NCBI RefSeq assembly: GCF_900299535.1
Contig: NZ_OMKE01000010.1
Coordinates: 186,001 to 250,000, forward strand
DNA length: 64,000 nucleotides
Direction of reading: 5' to 3'
Source of the DNA: Aquimarina aquimarini
Lineage (GTDB): Bacteria; Bacteroidota; Bacteroidia; Flavobacteriales; Flavobacteriaceae
Shown here: positions 1 to 8,377 of the stretch, one piece after another
How positions within the stretch are numbered: the stretch's first letter is position 1
How the letters are laid out: every line of letters starts with the position of its first letter
The notes under the pieces: model-generated
The model's input: the letters and a program-made list of their open reading frames with translations, nothing else
Databases searched by the model: none
What the model was told of the DNA's origin: nothing
Position numbers and translations under genes: made by a program

Positions 1-293
1 TGAGAACATTTACCAAGATCATTCCAACTTAGAGTTGTTTTTTGATACACTTTGTATGGTTGGGCGCTATCTCGTCGATACTTTACTTTATCTCCAACCT
101 TATATTGATTAAATCTATCATATATGCTTAGAATATCACAATTACCAGAATAATCCCCTTGATTTTTATGTAGGCTAGAATTTGGTTCAGACTGCTCTTG
201 CTTATCTATGACATCATTATCACTAGAGCAAGAAATAAGAAATATACAGCCTACAAAAGCTATGAAAAAGAAGTTGAGTTTTAAGAATTTCAT
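1..293 (-). CDS. Secreted lipoprotein, C-terminus beyond the window edge
   Basis: Reading leftward from an ATG at 293 gives an open frame that runs off the start of the window, about 97 codons. It begins with a lipoprotein signal: a Lys-containing n-region, a Phe-rich hydrophobic core and an ISC lipobox followed by SSDND, a common start for exported Bacteroidota lipoproteins. After a polar linker comes a segment with the pattern NCD..Y....YKVGD.V.Y.....YKVYQ....W..LGKC. Its spaced aromatic residues and paired cysteines recall small chitin/cellulose-binding modules (ChtBD3-like), but that resemblance is an inference from memory. The protein is probably cell-surface or periplasmic. The function cannot be decided from this fragment. 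Confidence 0.75.
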   Translation of the reverse strand, partial: MKFLKLNFFFIAFVGCIFLISCSSDNDVIDKQEQSEPNSSLHKNQGDYSGNCDILSIYDRFNQYKVGDKVKYRRDSAQPYKVYQKTTLSWNDLGKCS

Positions 294-592
294 GTTTTTT
301 AAGTTAAATTTGAGAGGAAAACTACTTTTAAAGAAAAAAATTATAACGTAGATGTTAATGTTTTTATAATACTTAAGATGTGATAAGAAGCTATAAAAAA
401 GGAGAGAGATTTAGTACTTTTATTAAGAATAAAGTCTAATTGTGATAAATAATAAGTGTGTAAATAAAGGCAAGTGAGGAGAGAAATTATAAAATTTATA
501 TTGAAAACAAAAAGTTTAAGTAAGTTCAGTAGATATTCTTGTATTTTTGTTGTTTGTACAGAGCTTATTCTGGATTGTTGTAATACTAAATA
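294..592. other. Intergenic region between divergent lipoprotein and priA
   Basis: About 300 bp of very AT-rich DNA separate two divergently transcribed genes. The only signal I can support is a -7 type motif near 542 for priA. No small gene, RNA or repeat was recognised. Confidence 0.6.
542..549 (+). promoter_or_regulatory. Candidate -7 element of the priA promoter
   Basis: TATTTTTG matches the Bacteroidota -7 consensus TAnnTTTG and lies 43 bp ahead of the priA ATG. No convincing TTTG -33 box lies 19-20 bp upstream, so the call rests on one element. Confidence 0.4.
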
Positions 593-3046
593 ATGTCATA
601 TTTTATAAATGTAATTCTTCCTATTCCTCTTGATAAAGAGTTTACTTATAGTATTAATGAGAATGAGGCAGCTTTTTTAAAACCAGGTATGCGTGTCGCT
701 GTTCAGTTTGGAAAAAGTAAAGTATATGCAGCATTAGTAACACAAATACATCAGAACCCACCACAGGTTTACGAGGCTAAAGAGATAGAGCATATTTTAG
801 ATGAATCCCCAATTGTTACTCAAAATCAATTAGAATTATGGACATGGATTTCTAGTTATTATATGTGTACAAAAGGAGAGGTAATGAGAGCAGCACTTCC
901 TGGGGCATTTTTATTAGAAAGTGAGACTATTATCTTAAGAAATGAAAAAACCGAGTTAGATGAATCACTTCTCAAAGATGATGAATTCTTGGTGTTTGAA
1001 GCATTACAATACCAAAGTTTACTTAGAATACAAGAAGTAATGAGTATTGTGAGTAAAAAAAATGTGCTTCCAGTTATAAAACGGTTATTAGAAAAAGGAG
1101 TAATCACAGTTCAAGAAGAAATTTATGAGCAGTATAAACCAAAGATAGTACGCTATATACGATTACATAAAACGTACAAAGATGAGCAAGCACTCCGTAC
1201 ATTATTAGATACAATGACTCGTGCTCCAAAACAAAGAGAAGTGTTACTGCACTTGTTTACATTGCAAGCACAAACTACAAAGGATATTAAGGTTAGTGAA
1301 CTCATACAATCTTCTAATAGTTCTTCTTCAGTTATAAAAACTTTGATAAATAAAAATGTATTAGAAGAATATCATTTACAGACAGATCGTGTTCAATATA
1401 CAGGAGAGGTGTCAGGAAAATCAAAGCAGCTTAATGAATATCAGGAAAAAGCATATGAAGAAATAAAAAATGTTTTTAAAACCAAAGATGTATGTCTGTT
1501 TCATGGGGTTACTTCCTCTGGTAAGACAGAGGTATATGTAAAATTGATAGAACAAGTTATTCAAGAAGGAAAACAGGTATTATATTTATTGCCAGAAATA
1601 GCATTGACTACTCAACTTATAACCCGTTTACAAGAATATTTTGGAGAAAAACTGACAGTATATCATTCTAAATATTCTGTAAATGAAAGGGTAGAAGCAT
1701 GGAATAATGTAAAGCATAAAAAAAATAAAGCACAGGTTGTCATTGGCGCTAGATCCGCAATTTTTTTGCCTTTTGCCAATTTAGGGTTAGTTATTGTTGA
1801 TGAAGAACATGAAAATACATTTAAGCAATATGATCCTGCTCCTAGGTATCACGCTCGCGATACAGCAATTGTTTTGACTAAAATGTTTAATGCTAAAATA
1901 GTACTAGGCTCTGCGACACCTGCATTAGAAACATATTATAATACGCAACAAGGAAAGTATGGGCTTGTAGAGTTGACAAGAAGGTATGGTGGTGTGCTGA
2001 TGCCAGATATTAATCTGGTAGATATAAAAACAAAGTATCGCAAAAAACAAATGACAGGACATTTTAGTGATACATTATTAACAAGTATGCACGATGCATT
2101 AAAAGAAGGGGAGCAAATTATACTTTTTCAGAATAGAAGAGGGTATTCTCCTGTTATAGAGTGTAATACGTGTGGTCACTCTCCTCAATGTCCAAATTGT
2201 GATGTAAGTCTTACATATCATAGCTATAGAAGTCAGTTGCGATGTCATTATTGTGGGTATAACATAGCAATGCCTCAAAAATGTGTAGTTTGTGATAGCG
2301 TTGATTTAACTACCAAAGGTTTTGGTACAGAACAGATAGAGAAAGAATTACATGATTTATTTCCAGATCATATTGTAGAGCGAATGGATCAGGATACTAC
2401 CAGAGGAAAACATGGATATGAAAAAATAATTAATCGTTTTGAAAGTGGAGAAGTAGATATTATGGTAGGTACACAGATGTTGTCAAAAGGATTAGATTTT
2501 AGGAATGTAAGTTTGGTGGGGATAATGAATGCAGATAATTTATTAAACTTCCCTGATTTTAGAGCGCATGAGCGTAGTTTTCAACTAATGCAACAAGTAG
2601 CAGGAAGGGCAGGAAGAACCCAAAAAAGAGGGAAAGTATTGATACAAACATATAATCCATATCACCAGATTCTTCAACAAGTATCTATTCATGATTATGC
2701 GAGTATGTATAAAGACCAGATAGAAGAGAGGCATCAATATAAGTATCCCCCATTTTATAAATTAATAAAAATAACAGGTAAACATAAAGATTATAACAAA
2801 GTAAATGATGCTATGAATTGGTTGGGGACTTCTCTTAGAAATGTATTCAAAGAAAACGTTTTAGGACCTGAGTTTCCACCTATTTCAAGAATAAGAAATC
2901 AATACCATAAAAATATAGTGATAAAAATACCACAAGGACAGTCTTTGCATAAAACAAAAGAGGTCATAAAAAAGATTCAAACATCTTTTAAGAGTATAAA
3001 AGAGTTTTCAGGAGTACGAATAATAATCAATGTAGATAATTATTAA
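593..3046 (+). CDS. priA: Primosomal replication helicase PriA
   Basis: PriA is a 3'-to-5' superfamily-2 DNA helicase that recognises stalled or repaired forks and reloads the replicative helicase for replication restart. The 817-residue product has the expected order: N-terminal 3'-DNA-binding domain (about 1-110), winged-helix region, then the helicase core with Walker A GVTSSGKT at about 305-312 and a DEEH Walker B box at 403-406. Eight zinc-binding cysteines follow at about 524, 527, 533, 536, 551, 554, 564 and 567. Motifs QVAGRAGR and GTQMLSKG are also visible. The length is normal for the family. The stop codon overlaps by a few bases that of the convergent response-regulator gene. The start at 593 gives the usual MSYFINVILP N-terminus. 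Confidence 0.97.
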   Translation: MSYFINVILPIPLDKEFTYSINENEAAFLKPGMRVAVQFGKSKVYAALVTQIHQNPPQVYEAKEIEHILDESPIVTQNQLELWTWISSYYMCTKGEVMRAALPGAFLLESETIILRNEKTELDESLLKDDEFLVFEALQYQSLLRIQEVMSIVSKKNVLPVIKRLLEKGVITVQEEIYEQYKPKIVRYIRLHKTYKDEQALRTLLDTMTRAPKQREVLLHLFTLQAQTTKDIKVSELIQSSNSSSSVIKTLINKNVLEEYHLQTDRVQYTGEVSGKSKQLNEYQEKAYEEIKNVFKTKDVCLFHGVTSSGKTEVYVKLIEQVIQEGKQVLYLLPEIALTTQLITRLQEYFGEKLTVYHSKYSVNERVEAWNNVKHKKNKAQVVIGARSAIFLPFANLGLVIVDEEHENTFKQYDPAPRYHARDTAIVLTKMFNAKIVLGSATPALETYYNTQQGKYGLVELTRRYGGVLMPDINLVDIKTKYRKKQMTGHFSDTLLTSMHDALKEGEQIILFQNRRGYSPVIECNTCGHSPQCPNCDVSLTYHSYRSQLRCHYCGYNIAMPQKCVVCDSVDLTTKGFGTEQIEKELHDLFPDHIVERMDQDTTRGKHGYEKIINRFESGEVDIMVGTQMLSKGLDFRNVSLVGIMNADNLLNFPDFRAHERSFQLMQQVAGRAGRTQKRGKVLIQTYNPYHQILQQVSIHDYASMYKDQIEERHQYKYPPFYKLIKITGKHKDYNKVNDAMNWLGTSLRNVFKENVLGPEFPPISRIRNQYHKNIVIKIPQGQSLHKTKEVIKKIQTSFKSIKEFSGVRIIINVDNY

Positions 3047-3750
3047 TTATTCAAAGCTTCTATAAGTGAATGTTTTTTATGTCTACTAAGTGGTATTTTT
3101 TCGTCAGCAATTTCTATATTACGACTATTGTAGCGTTCTACTTTGTCTAGATTTACGATATAAGATTTGTGAATTCTCAAAAAGCGATCACTTGGTAGCT
3201 GAGCTTCAAATGATTTCATAGTCGCCAATACTACGATAGGATCTCCTTCTTCCATAATAAGTTTTACATAATCGCCAAGAGCTTCTACGTATTTTAACTG
3301 ATTAAGAAAAATCTTTCGTTTTTTAAGATTACTTTTTACAAAAATGTAATCATCGTCATCAACAGGAGCATTTTCTCCACCAATACGAGACATACTTAAT
3401 GCTTTTTCTACAGCAGCATTAAAACGATCTTTCTTTAGTGGTTTTCTTAAATAATCTACTGCATCATAATCAAAAGCTTTAAAAGCATATTTGGTTTTTC
3501 CTGTAACAAAAATAATATGAGGCTTGTTTTCTAGATCATCCAAGAGATCAAAACCTGTTAGAATAGGCATTTCAATATCCAAGAATAATAAATCTACTTG
3601 GGTATCAAGTAAACCATTTTTTGTCTCGATAGCATTATTCCACTCAGCCACTAATTCTAGTGACGAATGCTCGTCTATGAGCTTTACAATAGCTAGTCTT
3701 TGGAGGCGGGAATCATCTACTACCGCGCATTTTAATTGAGGTTGCTCCAC
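3043..3750 (-). CDS. LytTR-family response regulator
   Basis: This 235-residue cytoplasmic regulator has a receiver domain (about 6-125) followed by a LytTR DNA-binding domain (about 140-233). The acidic pair D12/D13, phosphoacceptor D58 in LFLDIEMP, T83 and K103 make a complete receiver site. The C-terminal part shows typical LytTR features, including RFLRIHKSYIVNL and a final PLSRHKK stretch. Such proteins (LytR/AgrA class) bind short direct repeats when phosphorylated. No sensor kinase is encoded next to it, so it is an orphan here; partners in related bacteria are often LytS-type or 7TM histidine kinases encoded elsewhere. The target genes cannot be read from the sequence. Its 3' end overlaps convergent priA. 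Confidence 0.93.
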   Translation of the reverse strand: MEQPQLKCAVVDDSRLQRLAIVKLIDEHSSLELVAEWNNAIETKNGLLDTQVDLLFLDIEMPILTGFDLLDDLENKPHIIFVTGKTKYAFKAFDYDAVDYLRKPLKKDRFNAAVEKALSMSRIGGENAPVDDDDYIFVKSNLKKRKIFLNQLKYVEALGDYVKLIMEEGDPIVVLATMKSFEAQLPSDRFLRIHKSYIVNLDKVERYNSRNIEIADEKIPLSRHKKHSLIEALNN

Positions 3751-3860
3751 TTGTATAGGTTAAATATTCCAATTACAATATTAATGAATATATATCGTTT
3801 CCACAAACTATTTCAGCTTTTTGTCGATAAAAATAGTGTTTCATCGAAGTGATAATAAGG

Positions 3861-3891
3861 TTTGATAATCCAAAAAATAATGTTATTTTTG
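3861..3891 (+). promoter_or_regulatory. Consensus Bacteroidota promoter of the rpsF operon
   Basis: TTTG at 3861-3864 and TATTTTTG at 3884-3891 are separated by exactly 19 nt, a perfect fit to the housekeeping sigma consensus TTTG-N19-TAnnTTTG. The predicted start lies just downstream, leaving a leader of only about 20 nt before the rpsF ATG. Confidence 0.85.
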
Positions 3892-3921
3892 CACCCAATT
3901 TTAATTTAAATTTAGATTTTT

Positions 3922-4260
3922 ATGAATCAATATGAAACTGTTTTCATCTTGAATCCCGTTTTATCTGATGATCAGATAAAGGAAACAGTTAAGAAATACG
4001 AAGACATTCTTGTTTCTAATGGTGCCAAGATGATATCAAAAGAGGACTGGGGGCTTAAAAAGCTTGCCTATGCTATTCAACACAAAAAAAGTGGATTTTA
4101 TCACTTGTTTGAGTATCAGGTGCCTGGTGAAGCAATCAATAGTTTAGAAGTTGAGTTTAGAAGAGATGAGCGAGTAATGCGTTATCTTACAGTAAAACTT
4201 GATAAGCATGCAATTGCTTGGGCAGAAAAAAGAAGAACTAGAAACAAACAAAAAGCTTAA
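3922..4260 (+). CDS. rpsF: 30S ribosomal protein S6
   Basis: S6 is a primary component of the small-subunit platform and binds 16S rRNA as a dimer with S18. The 112-residue product starts [12 protein letters not shown], has the ferredoxin-like fold pattern of the family and ends in a basic tail. It is the first gene of an rpsF-rpsR-rplI operon, 2 nt from rpsR, and follows a consensus promoter. The leader is very short, so the S6:S18-binding mRNA motif known ahead of rpsF in many bacteria does not seem to fit here. No ssb gene lies between rpsF and rpsR, as is usual in this phylum. Confidence 0.98.
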   Translation: MNQYETVFILNPVLSDDQIKETVKKYEDILVSNGAKMISKEDWGLKKLAYAIQHKKSGFYHLFEYQVPGEAINSLEVEFRRDERVMRYLTVKLDKHAIAWAEKRRTRNKQKA

Positions 4261-4262
4261 TT

Positions 4263-4559
4263 ATGTCATCTATAGAACAACAAGCTAAAGGAAAAAAAGA
4301 CGGAGAGATCAGGTATCTTACTCCTCTTAATATAGATACAGCAAAGACAAAGAAGTACTGTCGTTTCAAAAAGTCAGGTATTAAATATATCGATTATAAA
4401 GATCCTGATTTCTTAATGGCATTTGTAAACGAACAAGGTAAATTATTACCTCGTCGTCTTACAGGAACTTCATTAAAATATCAACGTAAAGTTAGTGTTG
4501 CTGTAAAAAGAGCAAGACACTTAGCATTAATGCCATACGTTGGTGATTTATTAAAATAA
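4263..4559 (+). CDS. rpsR: 30S ribosomal protein S18
   Basis: S18 binds 16S rRNA with S6 on the platform of the small subunit. The 98-residue protein has the family core with [18 protein letters not shown] and the closing [25 protein letters not shown]. The N-terminal 20 residues are a longer polar extension, normal for Bacteroidota. It is the second gene of the operon: 2 nt after rpsF and 16 nt before rplI. Confidence 0.98.
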   Translation: MSSIEQQAKGKKDGEIRYLTPLNIDTAKTKKYCRFKKSGIKYIDYKDPDFLMAFVNEQGKLLPRRLTGTSLKYQRKVSVAVKRARHLALMPYVGDLLK

Positions 4560-4575
4560 AATTCGTCATAACATT

Positions 4576-5028
4576 ATGGAACTTATATTAAAGAAAGACG
4601 TTGAGAATCTAGGATTCGCAGACGATGTAGTACAAGTTAAAAATGGTTATGGTCGTAACTATTTGATACCTAACGGGTTTGCTTTGTTAGCAACTCCATC
4701 TGCAAAAAAGGTACTTGCTGAAACTTTAAAACAACGTGCTTTTAAAGAAAAGAAAGAAATTGAAGATGCAGAGAAAATAGGTAATAAACTATCTGGATTA
4801 GAAATCAAAATTTCTGCAAAAGTAGGATCAGGAGATAAATTATTTGGTTCTGTATCTAATGCTGATGTAGCTGAAGCGTTTGCTAAGCAAGGAGTTGAAC
4901 TTGAGAAGAAATTCATTACTGTACCAGGAGGAACGATCAAACGTTTAGGTCAGTATGAAGCCTCTGTTCGTCTTCATAGAGCAGTAATTGTTCCTGTAGC
5001 TTTTGAGATAGTAGCACAAGCAAAATAA
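4576..5028 (+). CDS. rplI: 50S ribosomal protein L9
   Basis: L9 is an elongated two-domain protein at the base of the L1 stalk that helps keep reading frame. The 150-residue product has the N-terminal L9 signature (MELILKKDVENLGFADDVVQVKNGYGRNYL...), the long connecting helix rich in Lys and Glu (about 40-75) and the C-terminal RNA-binding domain. It is the last gene of the rpsF operon and is followed 36 nt later by a strong intrinsic terminator. Confidence 0.98.
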   Translation: MELILKKDVENLGFADDVVQVKNGYGRNYLIPNGFALLATPSAKKVLAETLKQRAFKEKKEIEDAEKIGNKLSGLEIKISAKVGSGDKLFGSVSNADVAEAFAKQGVELEKKFITVPGGTIKRLGQYEASVRLHRAVIVPVAFEIVAQAK

Positions 5029-5063
5029 GAATAAACAGTTAATAACTGTTTTATAATATTTAT

Positions 5064-5100
5064 GAAAATCGCCCTTTTGGGCGATTTTCTTGTTTTATTT
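5064..5100 (+). terminator. Intrinsic terminator of the rpsF-rpsR-rplI operon
   Basis: GAAAATCGCCC (5064-5074) pairs perfectly with GGGCGATTTTC (5079-5089) across a TTTT loop and is followed by a T-rich tract. The -7-like TATTTTTG at 5096-5103 for the next gene lies directly in this tract. Confidence 0.9.
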
Positions 5101-5103
5101 TTG
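5096..5103 (+). promoter_or_regulatory. Candidate -7 element for the Oar-like receptor gene
   Basis: TATTTTTG matches TAnnTTTG and lies 27 bp before the receptor ATG. The nearest upstream TTTG (5076-5079) is inside the terminator hairpin at a 16-nt spacing, shorter than usual, so only the -7 box is well supported. Confidence 0.5.
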
Positions 5104-5130
5104 CATTAAATTAACATAACTCATTTGTAT

Positions 5131-8100
5131 ATGAAGAAAATTATTTTATTGTCTTTTGTGCTAATAGGATTTGCTATTAATGCTCAAGTAACTACATCAA
5201 ATATTTCTGGTATTGTCAGAGACCATAGTAATGGATTATTGCCTGGAGCAAATATCACTGCAGTACATACGCCTACAGGAACCTCTTATGGAGGTGTAAC
5301 TGATTTTGATGGACGTTTTAATTTAAATAACTTACGAGTAGGAGGGCCTTACAGAATAACAGTCAGCTATATAGGTTTTAAAAAACAGCTTATAGATGAA
5401 GTGTTTTTGCAATTAGGTCAAACGTTTAACTTATCTGTGATATTGGCAGAAGATGATAACAAGTTAGAAGAGGTTGTTATTACTACCAATAAGAATTCTA
5501 CATTTGGTAGTGAGCGTACAGGAGCTGAGACTAGTGTTGGTAGACGAGAATTAACAACTTTACCTACCATTTCAAGATCTGCAGCTGATTTTACTAGGTT
5601 AGAACCTACAGCTAGCGGAAATTCTTTTGGAGGTAGAAATGATCAGTTTAATAATTTTAGCTTAGATGGAGCCGTATTTAATAATCCATTTGGTTTGGAT
5701 GCAGCAACTCCAGGAGGACAAGCTGATGCACAACCTATCTCTTTGGATGCAATAGAACAAATTCAAGTGTCTACTGCTCCATACGATGTTACATTATCTG
5801 GTTTTACTGGTGCATCTGTAAATGCAGTTACCAAAAGTGGAACAAATACCTTTAAAGGGACATTGTATGGCTTTTTTAGAAATGAGGATCTTACTGGTGG
5901 AAAAATAAAAGGAGACGATGTATTTAAATCAGACCTAGAACAAACTCAATATGGATTTAGTATAGGAGGACCAATTATTAAAAATAAATTGTTCTTTTTT
6001 GCAAATGCAGAAAGAGATCAACGTACAGATTTAGGATCTCCATGGTTGCCCAATACTGGAGGTGGAGGAATCAATGAGTCTCGTGTATTAGAATCAGATA
6101 TGATCGCTGTGAGTAATGCTTTATCCAGTTTAGGATACAATACAGGAGCGTATCAAGGGTTTACCTATGATTCTGAATCTACAAAAGGTATTTTAAAATT
6201 AGATTGGAATATTAATAGTAAACATAGAGCTGCTATTATTTATAACTTTTTGAGAGCTTCAAAAGAAAAACCAGCACATCCAACTGCATTAGGTATACGA
6301 GGACCAAGTGCTGCAACCTTACAGTTTGAGAATTCAGGGTATGAGATAAATAATAATATCAACTCTTTTCAATTAGAGGTGAACTCTACATTTTCTAGTA
6401 AGGTAGCCAATAAATTTCAAGCAGGATATACACACTTTGATGATTTTAGAAACCCATTATCGATCCCTTCACCAGTAATAACTATTCAAGATGGTGCAGG
6501 ATCAAACTATATAATTGCAGGTCACGAACCCTTTTCTATAGAAAATAAACTAGATCAAAAAGTAATACAAGCAACCAATAATCTTAATATATTTCTAGGA
6601 GATCATACAGTAACTATTGGAGGTTCTTTTGAGATGTTTAGGTTTAAAAATTCATTTAATCTAACAGCATATGAGGATTTTGCGAATTTTGGGTCTACAT
6701 ATAGAGGATTGTTTTTTCCATATACTTCGGTAAACTCTTTTCTTGATGATGCAAATAATGGGGTAGTCGCTGCCAACTTACAATTTGCACAAGATAGATT
6801 CCAAGCATTTAATTCTGCAGGTGCAGGTAACGATGGTGGTTGGAAACTAGCGGAGCTTAATGTTGGGCAATTGGCATTTTATGTTCAAGAAGAATGGAAT
6901 ATAACAGAACGATTTAAGTTTAGTTATGGCTTAAGAGTTGATAAACCATTGTATTTTAATACAGATGAATTAATTCAAAAATATATTGATACAGATAATG
7001 GGGCAAGTCGAGATGAAGATATTGTATATTACAATCCACAGAGTGGCGAGCCAGTATCTCTAAGCTCTACTACCTTGCCAAATGATAAGGTATTATTATC
7101 ACCTAGATTAGGATTTAATTATGATGTAAGAGGAAATAAGACATTTCAGTTACGTGGAGGAACAGGAATTTTTACAGGAAGGCTACCATTTGTTTGGATA
7201 GGAAATCAAGTAAGTGGAGCTGATGATGGATTTTTTCAACTAGTAGATCCTGATTTCAAGTTTCCACAAGTATGGAGATCTAGTTTTGGCGTTGATTATA
7301 AGTTGAATAATGGAATAATACTTACAGGAGATTTTGCTTATACCGAAGATATCAATGGAGTACACGTGCAAAATTGGGGGCTGAGAACTCCAACAGAAAG
7401 CCTATCTGGTGTAGATAATAGATTGATATATGGTGATACAGATAAAGGAGCAAATAATGCTTTTGTGTTAACTAATTCAAATCAAGGTAGAGTTATTAAT
7501 GCTTCTATGAAGGTTGCCAAAAATTTCCAAAATAATTTATATGCCAGTATTGCTTATAGTTATTTAGATTCTAAAGATGTAAATTCTATAGAAGCAGAGA
7601 TTACAGGAGATGCATTTGTTGGAAATCCAGCTTTGGGTAATGTAAATAATGATGTTTTATCTTATTCAAAATATGGAGATAAACATAGAATTATTGCTGT
7701 AGCTTCAAAAAAATGGAAATATGGGAGTGATAAGTTCGCAACCACTATTTCAGCATTTGCAGAGTTTGCACAAGGAGGTAGGTTTAATTATACATACGGG
7801 GGAGATATCAATGGGGATAATTCTGTGATAAACGATTTGATTTATATTCCTACTCAAGATCAATTGGCTACTTATTCATTTAGTGGAGCTACTTTTGTAG
7901 AAAGAGAAGCGCAAAGAGCTGGTTTTGAATCGTATATTCAGCAAGATGAATATCTAAGAGATAATAGAGGGAGCTATGCAGAACGATATGGTGCGATAGC
8001 ACCTTGGCGAAATAGAGTTGATTTTAAGTTATTACAAGATTTTAATATCAATGTTGGCCAGAGAGTAAATACAATTCAAGTAAGTTTGGATGTTTTAAAT

Positions 8101-8298
8101 ATAGGAAACTTAATTAATTCTGAATGGGGATTAGTGCAGCAACCAAATAATGTTCAGGTTTTGGGTGTAAATGTTGATTCTAGTACAAATATACCTACCT
8201 ATACATTTGATGAAAATTTATCTAAAACATTTGGATATGATTCTAGTTTACAATCTAGATGGCAGGCCCAAGTTGGATTGCGATATATATTCAACTAA
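5131..8298 (+). CDS. TonB-dependent outer-membrane receptor, Oar-like
   Basis: This 1055-residue outer-membrane protein starts with a signal peptide (MKKIILLSFVLIGFAINAQ). A carboxypeptidase-regulatory-like beta domain follows (about 25-105, with GIVRD...LPGANI and TDFDGRFNL), then a TonB plug (about 110-235) and a long beta-barrel ending in aromatic GLRYIFN. The plug motifs FNNFSLDGAVFNNPFGLD and SGFTGASVNAVTKSGTN are typical of the Oar subgroup named after the Myxococcus protein. No SusD-like partner gene is adjacent, so a SusCD glycan uptake role is not indicated and the substrate is unknown. I chose the ATG at 5131 because it begins the signal peptide; a TTG at 5125 is also in frame. It is probably transcribed alone and ends at a double hairpin. 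Confidence 0.93.
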   Translation: MKKIILLSFVLIGFAINAQVTTSNISGIVRDHSNGLLPGANITAVHTPTGTSYGGVTDFDGRFNLNNLRVGGPYRITVSYIGFKKQLIDEVFLQLGQTFNLSVILAEDDNKLEEVVITTNKNSTFGSERTGAETSVGRRELTTLPTISRSAADFTRLEPTASGNSFGGRNDQFNNFSLDGAVFNNPFGLDAATPGGQADAQPISLDAIEQIQVSTAPYDVTLSGFTGASVNAVTKSGTNTFKGTLYGFFRNEDLTGGKIKGDDVFKSDLEQTQYGFSIGGPIIKNKLFFFANAERDQRTDLGSPWLPNTGGGGINESRVLESDMIAVSNALSSLGYNTGAYQGFTYDSESTKGILKLDWNINSKHRAAIIYNFLRASKEKPAHPTALGIRGPSAATLQFENSGYEINNNINSFQLEVNSTFSSKVANKFQAGYTHFDDFRNPLSIPSPVITIQDGAGSNYIIAGHEPFSIENKLDQKVIQATNNLNIFLGDHTVTIGGSFEMFRFKNSFNLTAYEDFANFGSTYRGLFFPYTSVNSFLDDANNGVVAANLQFAQDRFQAFNSAGAGNDGGWKLAELNVGQLAFYVQEEWNITERFKFSYGLRVDKPLYFNTDELIQKYIDTDNGASRDEDIVYYNPQSGEPVSLSSTTLPNDKVLLSPRLGFNYDVRGNKTFQLRGGTGIFTGRLPFVWIGNQVSGADDGFFQLVDPDFKFPQVWRSSFGVDYKLNNGIILTGDFAYTEDINGVHVQNWGLRTPTESLSGVDNRLIYGDTDKGANNAFVLTNSNQGRVINASMKVAKNFQNNLYASIAYSYLDSKDVNSIEAEITGDAFVGNPALGNVNNDVLSYSKYGDKHRIIAVASKKWKYGSDKFATTISAFAEFAQGGRFNYTYGGDINGDNSVINDLIYIPTQDQLATYSFSGATFVEREAQRAGFESYIQQDEYLRDNRGSYAERYGAIAPWRNRVDFKLLQDFNINVGQRVNTIQVSLDVLNIGNLINSEWGLVQQPNNVQVLGVNVDSSTNIPTYTFDENLSKTFGYDSSLQSRWQAQVGLRYIFN

Positions 8299-8312
8299 TA
8301 AGATCTAAAAAA

Positions 8313-8372
8313 AACAGTATTCAATACTGTTATTATTAGACCTCGGCAAAGTAAACTTTGCCGAGGTTTTTT
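8313..8372. terminator. Double-hairpin terminator between convergent genes
   Basis: A small hairpin AACAGTA/TACTGTT (8313-8331) precedes a strong perfect hairpin CCTCGGCAAAG (8341-8351) / CTTTGCCGAGG (8356-8366), followed by TTTTTTA. It terminates the receptor gene on the plus strand and could also stop the convergent peptidase transcript. Confidence 0.9.
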
Positions 8373-8377
8373 ATCTA

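Noticed and set aside
859..1107. Antisense open frame within priA
   Set aside because: It lies wholly inside a well-supported gene on the other strand and has no family-like sequence.
3892..3921. S6:S18-binding leader ahead of rpsF
   Set aside because: The transcript leader is only about 20-30 nt and has no stem with the required bulge.
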